Origin: Chinchilla lanigera
Lineage: Eukaryota > Chordata > Mammalia > Rodentia > Chinchillidae
Direction: 5' to 3'
Assembly: GCF_000276665.1 (NCBI RefSeq)
Contig: NW_004955429.1
Coordinates: forward strand, 3,638,184 to 3,702,183
Length of the DNA stretch: 64,000 nucleotides
Part shown: in pieces, positions 37,199-49,460 of the stretch
Position numbering within the stretch: the first letter of the stretch is position 1
Layout of the letters: every line of letters begins with the position of its first letter
Translations under genes and position numbers: made by a program
The notes under the pieces: generated by a model
The model's input: only the letters and a program-made list of their open reading frames with translations
The model's database searches: none
What the model was told of the DNA's origin: nothing

Positions 37199-38389
37199 TA
37201 AACTATTTTCCCCAACAGGCTTAAGATGGGTGCAGGTGTCTTTCCAACAGACTGCTCTACACTGCTACATGGATTTTGGGGTTTTTATTATGCTGGTACA
37301 AGAATTCAAAGTCAATAGTAATAGAAAGTTTCCCACTTTCAGAATATCTGCATGTTTTTTGACTTCAAAGCATTTCTTTTCTTTATAAAAAGGAATGAAT
37401 TTAAAACATCTTCAAGACATCTGGTCTTCTATCAATTGAACTGAAATAATGTTAATATACTGTCATTTCCTGTTCCAATTTAATTTCTATTAATTTTCCT
37501 ACTTTCATAAAAAGTGCAGAGGATAAGTGCTTACTAAAACATATGAGGTGATGTTTACCTATTGTCAAGGTAAAGCCATTCAGTGCTTGACAAAAGAACC
37601 TGGAGAGAGAATATTATAAAAAGCATTGCAAGTTGTTGTTGAATATTCTGTTTTCAAGTGGTGACAAGAAATAATATTTTTTAAACTTTTCATCAGTTTT
37701 TCTAAAGCCACATTTTGGTAACTGGGTGGATTTTAGTTAGTGTTAAAAGGTATTGCATCACTGGGCCAAAAATAGATTTTAGACATTTATCAAAGATGAT
37801 GTTCGATTTTTCTATTAAGCTATTGCTTCTATAAGAAAGAAAATTATACAACAGGGTCTCTCAAATATAGATTTTTTATCCATTACAGTGATCTATTTGA
37901 ATTCCCATATCTTACTCTATTCTTGCTTTTTTCTTATCTTATTGCAGTAGATTGACTAGGAGAAAATAATAAAAATGGAAGGAGAGGAAGATCAGAGAAG
38001 GATACATGACTATTACAAGTTAAATCTTGCATGGTGAGAGCTGAAAGGAAGTTTGCTATTTTCCATTTTGATCCTATTAATGTGTAGAAGAGAATTCTGA
38101 AGTCCAGGAAAAGGATCTTTTATTCAAAATCAGTCAGTAAATAGCAGAATTCTCTTACTTATGTATTATTTCAATTACAGTATTTTATCAAAGGAGCTGT
38201 TTCAGAACCACATAATCTTTAGAAAGCATATTATGAATCTGCATCTTGAACATGCTACAACTCCTTTAGTTTTCCAGATACGTTTGTCTCTAATGCAGAT
38301 ACCCATAGTTTTGAATACCTTTCCTTTTATCCCTCTGGTACTTTCATGTTCAGTGAAAGAGTATGGTTTCTAGTCTGAGGAACAGAATA

Positions 38390-39322
38390 AAGAAGAATGA
38401 AGAAAAAATTTGAATAAAGCTTAAAATACTTTTGATATAACATCAAACATCCCAATATAAGCATACTTGGAGTCTCAAGAATAGCAGAGAAAGAAAAGAA
38501 GCTTAAAAAGTCTAAACAAATAAAAAAGAGTCCAAATTTGATGAAAGACACAAATCTACACATCAAAGAGCTCAAGGAACTCCAAGTAGAATAAATTTAA
38601 GGAGACTCACACTAAAACACCTTATTTTCAAATTGTTGAGTTTAAAACAATGGAAAAATCTTAAAACCATTAAGAGAAAAAGTTTGCTATATATACTGTA
38701 TCTTCAGTATGATTAACAGCTAGCTTCTCATCAGAGACCATAAAGGCCAGGGTGCAATATAATGATATATACAAAAGTTTAATAAAAAGGGAAACACCCA
38801 CCTACTCCAAACCCTTTATATAGTAAAATACTGTCTTAAGAATGAAGACGAAATTAAGTTATTTACATATAAACAAAAACTAAGGGAGTTTGTCTCTAGT
38901 AAATGATGCCCTATAAGAAATACAAAAGGGAATACTTTAGGATGAAGTGAAAGGACCTACACAGAATGCAAATAATGAAGAAATGAAAAATATGAGTAAA
39001 GGTAATTAAGAAAATTCATATAAAAGTCAGTATTACTACATTTTAGATTCACAATTCCTCATTTTTTCTGCATGATTTAAAAGACAATTGCATAAAACCA
39101 ATATAAATCTATATTCATGAGCACACAGTGCCTAAAGATATAATTTGCAAAGATAAAAATGTCAACGTGGAGACTAGACTACTACATACTATTGAAGTTG
39201 ATATAAATTTAAAATAGATTGCTACAAATTTGGGATATTGATTGTAATTCCCAGGGTTACCACTAAGAGCATAAGTAAAACATATATAGTAAAACAAAAG
39301 AGAGGGGAATGAAAATGGAACA
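38390..39322 (+). mobile_element. L1M 5' portion (ORF1 end and following spacer), decayed
   Basis: 'ccaaatttgatgaaagacac', 'gctcaaggaactccaagtag', 'cttctcatcagagaccataa', 'ctaagggagtttgtctctag' and 'ttgattgtaattcccagggt' track an old mammalian L1 from ORF1 into the inter-ORF region. No intact frame. Confidence 0.75.
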
Positions 39323-39683
39323 TGTGATGGTGAAACTTCATTGTCAACATGACTGGATGAGGAGACTCCTAGAGAGTCAACTGGATTATGGGGTGCTGTG
39401 CTCATGATGTTCACAGTTGAATGTGCTGTTAAAAGATGGGTTTTACAGAGGTGGTTCTTGGGAATGTGCCCTCAGAAAGTACAACTTTTGCTGCTGTTAT
39501 GCCTCTACTCTGCTTGCCAGCCACCAGGAAGAGAGCAGCTTTGCTCCACCATGCCTTGACGTTTCTCTTCGGAGCCAACTGACCATAGACTGAACTTTCT
39601 GAAACTGTGAGGCAAATAAACATCTCCTTTAAATTATGGATGTCAGGTATTTTATCCTAGCAGCAGAAGAGCTGACAAATATA
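39323..39683 (+). mobile_element. MaLR-type LTR
   Basis: Starts TGTGATGGTGAAACTTCATTG, has AAACTGTGAGGCAAATAAAC near 39602 (poly(A) signal context of MaLR LTRs) and ends near GCTGACAAATATAG. It is directly followed by AAATTGGTAAG, the start of the matching internal region. Confidence 0.7.
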
Positions 39684-41144
39684 GAAATTGGTAAGAAAAA
39701 AACGGGGTCATTTCTGGGACTGATATGTGACCATGTGGTTTAGGAGCCTTTGTAACTGGTTTATGAGAGAAATTTGGAAAGGTTTAGAGGCACAAGCTAG
39801 AGAAGTACTAGAATATTATACGCAGAACTTGATGAGTGAGTATGGTCAGAACTCAGAAGAATAGAAAGCTGATTGGAATGTGGGCAGCAAAGGCAAAGCT
39901 CATGAGGCTTCGGTTGGAATCAATATTCTATTGGGAAATACACTAGAAGGCATGTATATTACATTGTGGCAAATAATTTGTTTACATTTTGCCTCTGTCC
40001 TGAGACTTTTTAGGAGGCTGAGTTTAATGGTGGTGGACTAATTGATCTGGCAGAGGATATTTGAAGACAACCCAGTGTTCAGATTGTGGCATGGACACTG
40101 CTGACTGCTTTTGGCCAGTGTATAGTAATAATAGTGAACAAAGAGAAGACTGTAAGTATTTAAAAAATTAAATCTTGGTCAGAAAATCTCCATGTGTAAA
40201 CTTGGGGCCAAAATTTTGGTTACTGCAAAGATCACAGTAGTATCATTAAAAAGAAACCAAGAATTTTGAACTAGGACAGGAAGAAAAATGCCTTGAGGGC
40301 ATCTCAGAAATCAGTAAAGCCCTACTTCCTTCAGACTAAAGTATAAACCTTTCATATGAGAAGGAAGTTCCTAGGCCCTCTGCTTGGGAAAGCCCACCTA
40401 GGAATTGGTTTCCCAGGATTCATTTCACCATGTTCAACCATTCAGATGATCTGAGATCATTACAGCCATGGTTCAAAGTGGCCCAGGAACTGCTCAAGTT
40501 GGCAGCAGACCCTGAAATTCACCATGAGATGCTTGTTTTGCTGCCATACACAATGCAAAGGTTGTGGTGTTACCAAGGCTTCCCTCAGACACCAAAGGAA
40601 AGCCTGGGAATATGGGCAGTGTGACCCTCAGGGGTATATACATAACGTGTGGGAATGAAGCCAAAGGTACAGTGAAGACCCAAGAGTCAAAGATGCCAAG
40701 AATATGGAACATCTGCCGAGAAAAGTTACAGATGGTAAGGAGAGCCAACCCAAGAGAGAGATCATATGGTCCACAACTGGCAAGATTGTAGGATTGGGGC
40801 TGCCCAAACCCTATAGATCTCACATGTTACCGATGTGTGCACCAGATGCTGGATACAGAGCTACTGGACTGTTGGTTTCTGGTCTTACCCTCATCCTATT
40901 CTTTTCTAGCTTCCTATTGCTGCCTTTTGGAATGGACTGTTTATCCTGTGCCATTTTACCTCGGGGTTATAAATCTTACTTTTTAATTTTTATAGGAATT
41001 CACAGCTGAGTTTGCCCTGAGTCTCAAAGATTACCTTTGACTTCAGCAATGCTGGAACTGTTGAGTCTTTGGGGGAAGAATTATTGTATTTTTGATGTAT
41101 CCTAGATAGCTTCATTGTATTATGTGAGATTATGACATTATTAT
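39684..41144 (+). mobile_element. MaLR internal region, non-coding remnant
   Basis: After the LTR, 'gagaaatttggaaaggttta', 'ctggcagaggatatttgaag', 'ccttttggaatggactgttt' and 'ctgttgagtctttgggggaa' follow the order of mammalian MaLR internal sequence, an ERVL relative that lacks retroviral genes. A right-hand LTR is not seen; L1 sequence follows at once. Confidence 0.65.
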
Positions 41145-41745
41145 AGACCATACCTTAAGCCACAATTCAAGTCTTAAATGTTTTCACATTGAAATCATAC
41201 AAAGTATCTTGTCTGATCACAATAGATTGAATTAGAAAAGGTACACTGGAAAACTCACAAATATATGGAAATTAAACAAAATTCATTTAATAATGGGTTA
41301 GAGAAGAAATAAAAAGGACAATTAGAAAATTATTTTCAGTGGATGCAAATGAAAATACAACATATTGAAACTTTGGTGTTGCAACAAATGCAGTGACCAG
41401 GTGAAATTCCTAGTTGCATATATTAAAAAAGAAACAGATTAATAACCTAAGCTTCCACCATAAGGAAATAAAAGTAAAGAGCAAATAAAACCCAAAACAA
41501 GCTGCAAGAAAAAAATTATATTAGAAAAATAAAGGCAATGGAGATTACAAAATAGTAGAGATAACCAACAAATCAAAGTTTTATTTAAGACTAATAAGTT
41601 GACAAACCCTTTGTTAAACTGCCAAAAAAATGAACAAAATCAGGAATTAAACTGAAAATATTACCACTGTCTTCATATAAAATAAATATTAGGAGAAGAT
41701 TACAGTTAATTTTACGTTATGTGAATTTTACCTCAACCCCCAACC
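41145..41745 (+). mobile_element. L1M ORF2 fragment joined to an L1 3' tail
   Basis: 'cattgaaatcatacaaagta', 'gtctgatcacaatagattga', 'aatatatggaaattaaacaa' are ORF2 sequence; 41700-41745 ('ttaattttacgttatgtgaa') is the end of an L1M 3' UTR, so most of ORF2 is deleted. Probably the same element as 38390-39322, split by the MaLR. Confidence 0.65.
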
Positions 41746-42569
41746 CTGATTCTTGCAGAAAAATTTGAACATTTGAATCTCTCTGTATGCCAGAGTCCCT
41801 GTTTACTGTAGCTATGACACCCTGAGCACTGTTGTTCCTCCCCTCACATGATTGTGTATGTAGAATTCACTAGGTGTAGAAGATAAGCTGTGCGTTAGTT
41901 TTTCGTCAGTAAATGTATCATTCACCTATGCAGAGCAACCTTAGGTTTATAAGAAGAGATGGAGCTCAATATACCATATATCTGATAATATAGCATGGTT
42001 GATTCCCTCAAATACAGATCAATAATGCTAAATGACCTAAAATCAGACCTCCTTAAACTCAGCGTGAACACCTGTTTCTTAACCACTCCTTTGCAGCTCT
42101 TTTGGTTATAACAGTATTGCAAATGTAGGATGTTTAAAAGCAATTCAGTTCTTGCACTGAAAAGATGTTTAGTTTTGAAAAGTTTGTAATAAAAGCTCAC
42201 AGAGGAACATATTTAAATATAGAAAATATTGGTGCCCCTCTCTCTGCTCTCTGGCCTCCAACTTACTACAGAAAAAATATTTCAACAATATACAGATAGT
42301 AAACCCTTCTGAAGATTAAGAGTAAATCAGATTATTTAAGAATTATGATAGTTCTTTTCTTTATTTCCAGACTAATTATGAATTGCATAGCATTTTCTGC
42401 CAAGTATTTATTAAAAGAATTTCTGCCCTTATCTTGCAATTATTTAGCACTGATTAATCAGGACATGCAATTGTAAATTAAATTTTCATTTCCAGGATTA
42501 GGTTCTTATACTATTCAACATGACATTTTGGTTTTAAGAAGATGATTTCAGATGAACTATAAAAGGAAA

Positions 42570-43021
42570 GTTATTGCAGATGGTTGCTTAATAATATCAT
42601 TACTTAAATAACTGATTTTATTACAATTGCAAAAGAGAAGCATCCCCAATTGCATGGCTTTGTAGACAGTGCTGAAGGGAAAATTCCTTAGGCCAACAAA
42701 ATTTAGTAGTTTGTTTTGAGAAAAAAATTCAGGAATCTGGTAGTTCCCAGCATCAGAACCCACCCTGAGGACTCCAACCAACAATGTGGTCAGAGAGTAT
42801 TTATAGGAAAACAGAAACAAGGCAGACAAAACAACTTAATTGGCTACAGTCAATCAGGCAGTTAATTTGTGACAGTTTAACTAGTTGTTTACAGCTTGAT
42901 TAGTTAATTAGCTTCAGAGCCTTCCACAACCAGCTGACCTCAGTTAGTGTGATTAAACTCTACCTCCCTTTGGTCTATTTTGTCTATGGCAGATGTTCAA
43001 TTTCCATTCATGGCCTTCCAC
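42570..43021 (-). mobile_element. Probable solo LTR (minus orientation)
   Basis: On the minus strand it starts TGTGGAAGGCCATGAATGG, has CCTATAAATACTCTCTG (TATA-like), GGTTGGAGTCCTCAGGGTGG and a TAATAAAATC poly(A)-type signal near 42615. The promoter-to-signal spacing fits an LTR; the family is not identified and the 3' edge is uncertain. Confidence 0.45.
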
Positions 43022-43059
43022 ACACATTTAATAATAAAGGGAAAGAAATTGCTCACACT

Positions 43060-43345
43060 CAAAGAACTGGGATGGAGGAAGAAGAAAAGAAAGAAGGGAA
43101 AATTTAAAAAAGAATATATGTATGCAAGATAGCTAAGATAATTGTACTACTAATTTCTATTAGTTTATTGAAAGGAACAGTTAGTGCTTACATTGTTTGA
43201 TCAATTTTGCATGCCTATATCTTGTAATCTGAGCAACTACTTTGAAGGTAACAATATGCAATATAATAACCATTGCTAATTTCCTATGATCTTGTTTGAA
43301 ATTGTTTTGTTTTTATTGTTTTTCTCTCTTTAAAATAAAAAAAAT
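43060..43345 (+). mobile_element. Truncated L1 3' UTR/tail
   Basis: Matches the tail of the L1 at 60848-61711 block by block: 'ctactaatttctattagttt', 'attgaaaggaacagttagtg', 'gcctatatcttgtaatctga', 'tttctctctttaaaataaaa'. Confidence 0.7.
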
Positions 43346-45713
43346 GCAAAGGAGAAATGTCTAAAATACACCATTTTAATGTTAATATTTACATCTTGAT
43401 TTAGTCTTACTTATAACTAAAGATTTAGTTGTACAGTTTGAGAAAATTCTTTCCCCCTGAAATATAGGCTAATCACATGTAAATATTCCCTTGGTATTTT
43501 AAGGGAAAGCTTTTGGAATCTTTTCTTTTTAATCAAGATTGTGCATATGGGCATATGGAAGAAATGATAATAGCACACAATGTTTCTCTTTATATGGTCA
43601 TTTTCAATCTACTTTATAAGGTCTATTGGTTCTATTTTTCAGGCTCCTTAGCATACAAAATAGAAAATGAATGGACCAGACTACACACCACAAAAGGATG
43701 GTAAATTTATTTGGAAATATGCCATTGTTATTTAACATGTGTTATCATTTTTAAGAAACAAGAAAACTCACTACATTCTCAAAGAAGAGTTGCACGTTAA
43801 TATCTTTTATGTATTTTAGGTGTTAGTCCCATGTAAAAAGTTAAAAACATTTTTAAAAATCCTGAAGTGTCCTTTGCATTAACCTTAAACTTAACCCAGA
43901 GAAAAATAAATAAAATGTATTAGCTAGCAAAGGAAAACTGTAAGCATAGAAATAATTCAGGAGATAACAACTGCTGAGTTTGATATTTTAGTTGATATTA
44001 TTGATGTCATTTTCAGTGAAACTTTTAGAAATTAATTAAAAAGTGCTGCTATGGTTGCCCTTTGGTTGTGCTATTGAATTATTTATACTGTATCTCACCA
44101 CTAGATTAAACACCATTTGAATTAAAGTTTTTTACAAGTTCCAAAGTGCCTACTATTACACTGCTTTGCCTGTGATGGCTCATAAATGATAAACACTGCA
44201 ATAAGGACATCTATTTTTAGATGCAACAGGATTATTTTATTAAAACTATAGTACATTGTTAAGGCAAAAAAATTAGAAAACCATAAACAATTATAAAAAA
44301 GGATATGGAAACCATTTGAACTTGCACTAGTTATACATAAATACTACTAGCATTTGGGGGAATTTTATTCTCTAGTAGTTTTGTATACACACAAAAACAT
44401 TTTTATAGTATTAGAATGATAGTGTATAATTTATATTTTCATTTGCTTCATGTATGTTACTTTGAGCTTTGTAGTATAACATTCTATATTTTATGAACAA
44501 TATGCTCTTTGATAGCCAACAGCCATTTAATCAAACCACAGTTTTCATCATCCACACTCTAATGACTGTTTTACGGGTAAGTCTTTGTGTTTATCCTTAA
44601 GTTTTTCTTTATTTTTCAGAAAGTAAAATAACTGAATTTTTTTAAAAAAGCTCTTAATACATATTATGAAGTATAGATGAGTTAATGATTAAAATTCTCT
44701 CCAGGATAGTATATTTTAACCTTTTGCTACTTACTATTATTAATAATTATAATTTTTAAAGAAAACACTATTTCCTACTGAAATTCGTGAAAAACTGCAC
44801 CCTAATGTATTTTCTCTGCTTTAATTACTAGTTTCTTTGAATATCTGTGCATGTATTTTTATATTTGTATAATTTCTTTGGACAACTATTTAATTCTCAT
44901 TTTAAAAATTAGTTATTTGTCTTTTAGGTACTAAGTTAGATTTATGTATTCTAGTTACTGCACTTTAGTAGATATACAATTTGCAGACCCCACCCTCCAC
45001 TGGTTCAAGTGGATAAAAAGGTGAATAACTTTGAAAGACTTTGCTTTGAAAAGAGGTCTCCAGGCCTCCTCCTCCTTTAGACTAGTATTGTATCTCATAA
45101 ACAAGAAAGCTGACTACTGTAGAAGTACTGACTCATCTGCTATTTTTCAAAATGATTGTGAACAACTGGGGTCAAATCTTTGGTATAATTAATTGGTGAA
45201 GCTGACCAGAATTATCTGGGATTTTTGTGGGATGTTGGCACAACTGTTTTCAGATTGGACACATACACATTTTGCATGAAAACCAACAGGATGGGCACAA
45301 GCTAGGTGAGCCATTGTCACATGAGAAGGATTGTAAGTGTATCCATCTACAAACAAGCCAAGGCCCTCACTCTGGGCCCAGGCATAATACAACATCTGGA
45401 GGCAGGTGATGGTAGCAAACAGCTTGAAGAAGGCGGTTGTTCCATCTTGGGTTTTAAAGGAACTTGGTTCCCCTTTCTTCTCACTCCCTGAATGAATTAA
45501 TCTTACTATTCACTTATTCCTTCATCTACTTCCCCTAAAGAAGATAGATATTTGAACTGAAAGGCATAAAGGATACAGGATTTGCTCACAGAGCTGCTAA
45601 TAAAGAACATTAGAATGATAAAGTACTTACAAGCTTTAGTCTCAGAAGTACTAATTCTGAATTACCAGATGGAAGTTTTCCTTTAAAGGTTGGGTAGAAC
45701 ACACATGCCTGTA

Positions 45714-45770
45714 AACACACACACACAAACACACACACAGACACACACACACATATACACACACACATAC
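45714..45770. repeat. (CA)n microsatellite
   Basis: Interrupted ACACAC over about 57 bases beside an ID SINE. Confidence 0.9.
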
Positions 45771-45791
45771 TCATATGAAAAACTGAAAGCA

Positions 45792-45877
45792 GGGTTGGCA
45801 ATATAGCTCAATGGCACAATGCCTGCCTGGCAAGCTTAAGGTCATGAGCCTGATTCCAGGTACCAATGGAAAAAAAA
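45792..45877 (+). mobile_element. ID SINE, diverged
   Basis: GGTTGGCAATATAGCTCAATG, TGCCTGCCTGGCAAGC, GATTCCAGGTACC and a poly-A tail. AACTGAAAGCA (45781-45791) and AATTGAAAGCA (45878-45888) are the target duplication with one change. Confidence 0.85.
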
Positions 45878-46034
45878 AATTGAAAGCATAAAAATCCAGG
45901 CAAGAAAAAAACTCACACTTCAAAAATAGCACACAGCCCATAAACAATATATTCTAATGTGAGCCTTTTCTCAGAGATCTGGACATAATCTATTGTGATG
46001 TCATTAGTAATTAGAATATATATATATATATTTA

Positions 46035-46100
46035 TATTTAAGACCAATAAATTGACAAAGCCTTTGTTAAACTGCCAAAAAAAATGGACAAAATATATAT
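46035..46100 (+). repeat. Short L1 ORF2 fragment
   Basis: 'agaccaataaattgacaaag' and 'cctttgttaaactgccaaaa' match the L1 at 41585-41640 closely. A TA-rich run (46016-46032) precedes it. Confidence 0.6.
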
Positions 46101-47805
46101 ATGGCTCAAAATGGAAAGGCTTTGACTGTAGACATTATAAAGTACATTTCAAAGACATGTGTCATGTAATAAAGTAAGTAGAAAAACTGAAGTCAGATAA
46201 AGTTTCTAGTCTTAGTTTTCTGAATGAACTATGTTTCTATTTTATTCACATCTATTAGTTAATATGTTCTGGAGAAAAATGAATTTTGAATGAAAAATGA
46301 AATGAATTTAAATTTAAAATGAATTTTGCTTTTCTTTGTATTTTTATTTGAAAGGTACACATGGATATTAAAGATTCTATATGAATGCAGCTCTCTAGTT
46401 AATAAATGCATATTTTGTCAGTATGCATATATTTCCCAAATCTTTTACTTCATAGGAGTAAACTAAATTAGACATATTTATAAATGGAGCTATTCAAGGG
46501 CAAAATTCTTAACTTATTTCTGAAAACAGCATGTAGTACCAGTACAGTTAATAACTTTTGGCCTTTCTGCTGGAGTCCTTGTGCACGCTGGACAGGACAG
46601 TGTGATAAGAAGTCACTAGCAAGACCAGAGTGGGAATTAATGCTTAGAAAGAAATTATTTTCTAGCTACTTAGATATTTTATAATTAAAAAGTAACTCTC
46701 TGAAGCTTAGGGATTTTCTTTTCATGACTCTTGTCTCCTAGCTCCATAACATCCCAGGGCATGCAGACTCAGGTAGCCGCAGTTAAAATGCAAATGTGCC
46801 CATAAAAAGAAGTTACATGGAGGAAGAAGGCCTCCTTTGCTTATTTCTCAGTGTTTCAACTGCCTTCATTTTTTAGATCGTTCATGCCTAAGAACAATCA
46901 GAATGACAAAAACATGGCGTCTATCAAGCTAAGATCTAGCTATGCAGAATCAGGCTAGCACACCGATCGCCTGTGCTTTCACTGGGTCTCTGCGGTACAC
47001 TGCATACACATTCTTCCTTAATTAATGAAATTATGAAGCTATTAATAGCCAATGACTTTCAATCTTTCCTGTTTCATTAAATATGATTTATAATAGTGAA
47101 ACTGTCTCCAGTGATTCTTTGTAAATCTTCATCTCAAAAAGCCGAGAATAGCGTTTAATGAGTTACTGAGCTGGAAAAGAAAAGCCAAATCACTTATAAA
47201 ACTAATTTTCTATAATTTCTTAAAATTCTATATTAGAGTTCTGCAACATCAATTTACTCGTTCATCTTCCAAGATTTCATTTTGTGTGACTTTTTAAATA
47301 AAGAATATATTTATTCTTCTATGATATGAAAAACACAAAGGCAAGGGGAAAGGCTCAAATGTTTTTGGATTCATTTCTAAAGTTAGGTAACTTTCTTTGG
47401 TTTGGAACTTGCTCGGCTTCCTGTCCAAGTAGTGCACTCCCGGACAGAAACAGACCTTTCTCAGAAGCATGAGTTCCTTTTCTATAGTGAACTATATGGT
47501 TCTTAAGAAATGTCCCTATGAATAATTCTCCACTTCAGGGTATTTTACATTCCGGAGTAGTTGCTCAGTAAAGATGAGAAACCAGTGAGCTGAGCAGAGA
47601 AAAGGCCTGGAATCCATGTCATAACTACAGTCCACATGCCAAGCTTTTCCCATTTCCTACTCAAAATGCAATGTCCACATCTACGTATTCAAAGGATGAT
47701 TTACTCGTATATTATTTTGTCTGAGATCGGCAATTGACCAAAACCATTTTAAAATTATTTCATATTCAAACGCTTTGTTTAGGTCACGACTTAGGAGCTT
47801 GCTAT

Positions 47806-48172
47806 GGTTTGGATATGGCTAGTGTGTTTCTCTATGGACTGTGTATTGCAGGTTTGGTCCCTAGTAAGGCTAGATGGGTGGTATTAAATTCAAGATATGA
47901 GGCCTAGTAGCAGTCTTGAGCTAACTGGGGGCATACCCTTGGAAGGTTAAAGTATTTCTCATGGCACACTTTAGTTCTTGAGAGATGGTTATTTTGAGGA
48001 GTAGGTCTGGCTCCATGCTGCTGTCTGGTTTCCTGTTTAGAGATGAGCCACAGGCCTTTGCCAGAACCAGCTCTATTTAGAGGAATTTCATCCTGTAAAA
48101 CTGTGAGACAAACTACCTTTCTTTATAAAATTAGCCTGCCTCAGATATTTTGTCATAGTAACAGACAAATAC
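47806..48172 (+). mobile_element. MaLR-like LTR
   Basis: Starts GCTATGGTTTGGATATGG, contains 'ttaaattcaagatatgaggc', 'cctgtaaaactgtgagacaa' and ends 'cagatattttgtcatagtaa' 'cagacaaatacag', the layout of MaLR LTRs. Confidence 0.6.
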
Positions 48173-49373
48173 AGACCCTAAATATCATTCATCTATGTGT
48201 AGGGGTGCAAGACAAGTATTAGAAGAATCTTGTGAATGTCTGAAGGCATCTGCTTAGCCATTTAAGAACAAAGGTCATTCGTTTGTAGCTTTCCTAAGTG
48301 AGGGATTAACCAATAGCTCGTTCAGTGGTCTGTAAAAACAGACAAGTCTGCACTTCATTTATAAAATTAAATAAGTGCTTCTGCCTGAGGCTCCACTGAA
48401 AATTCCCTGCCACCTGTGATTGTCACAAGTTAAGCTAAAAGAGACCATGTTCACTCTATCACAAACTCTTGCGTTTTCTAGAAAGCCACCCACTTGCTTT
48501 TCTTTTGCAGTTTTAGAAATTTAAGGTCTCTTATTTTATATGTACTTAGAAGAATACATAAAATAAATATATATAAATATCTCCCAGTTACTTTTTAAAA
48601 TTTACTAGGAAACAAACTAAAACATATAAAAAACAAACCTTCCCACAAACTGTAAATATTTGGTGCTAATGAGCACAGCAGAGAAAACTGCTGCGGGTTG
48701 TACCCAGAGCAAGGAGTGCTGAATAATGCATGAAATGACAAATCCCAGTCCACAGCCAGGAGAAGCCTTTTTGCAGCTTGTTTAAAGATTCATTTTAAAC
48801 ACAGTATAAAAGAAGTTCTTTGTCTTTTGTTGATTAGCCTGGGAAAAATGAAAAGCTAATGTGGCTTCAAAAACATTATTGTAGGGAAATATTCTTTTAA
48901 GTTTTAAAATTTCTCTCCACCCCTCTTTTCTTTAAAAACATTTTCTTATGTTGCCTCCTAAAAACATATGTGGCTTTTCTAAGCCTAGAGATTATGCCTT
49001 CCCCAGTTTCTTAAACAAATTAACAATCAGGAGGTCAGGTATTATATGAACCCACATGTCCATGAAAGTACTAGATGTCCTTTTAGATCTGGCCTATGGC
49101 CTTCATATACTGTCAAACAATTCTTTGGTTACTGAAGGAAACTCTTGTATAAATGCATGTTCTTTGTTTTGTCCACTTCATTTTTTTTCCTACCTTATGA
49201 TCCCTACTGAGCTAACTAAAAACCTGTATTGTTACACTCCACCCCTTTTTTCAAACAGGGTGAAATAGCTTCCAATCTCAATAAATTGCATTGCATGAAG
49301 GCCTGCCAGTGGGGGGTGGGGTGGGGTATTTGTAGAGAATTTAAATAAATAATAAAGAAACCTAAAAGTTGAT

Positions 49374-49460
49374 CTGGAATCAGTGGTGTAGTTTATTGGT
49401 AGAAGGTATGCTTAGCATACATGAGGCCCTGGGTTCAAACCCCAACACTGCAAATAAATC
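49374..49460 (+). mobile_element. Older ID-like SINE
   Basis: 'atcagtggtgtagtttattg', 'gtatgcttagcatacatgag' and 'ccctgggttcaaaccccaac' match the A-box to B-box span of ID with substitutions; a short A-rich tail follows. Confidence 0.7.

Noticed and set aside
40430..41009. Several overlapping open frames
   Set aside because: They lie in the MaLR internal remnant, which has no genes; frames on both strands overlap.
45714..45770. Array-like repeat that could be mistaken for CRISPR or a minisatellite
   Set aside because: It is a dinucleotide microsatellite without spacers.
49311..49326. G-rich run (possible G-quadruplex)
   Set aside because: Only three G-runs of three or more separated by single T; a four-run motif needs splitting one run, so support is weak.
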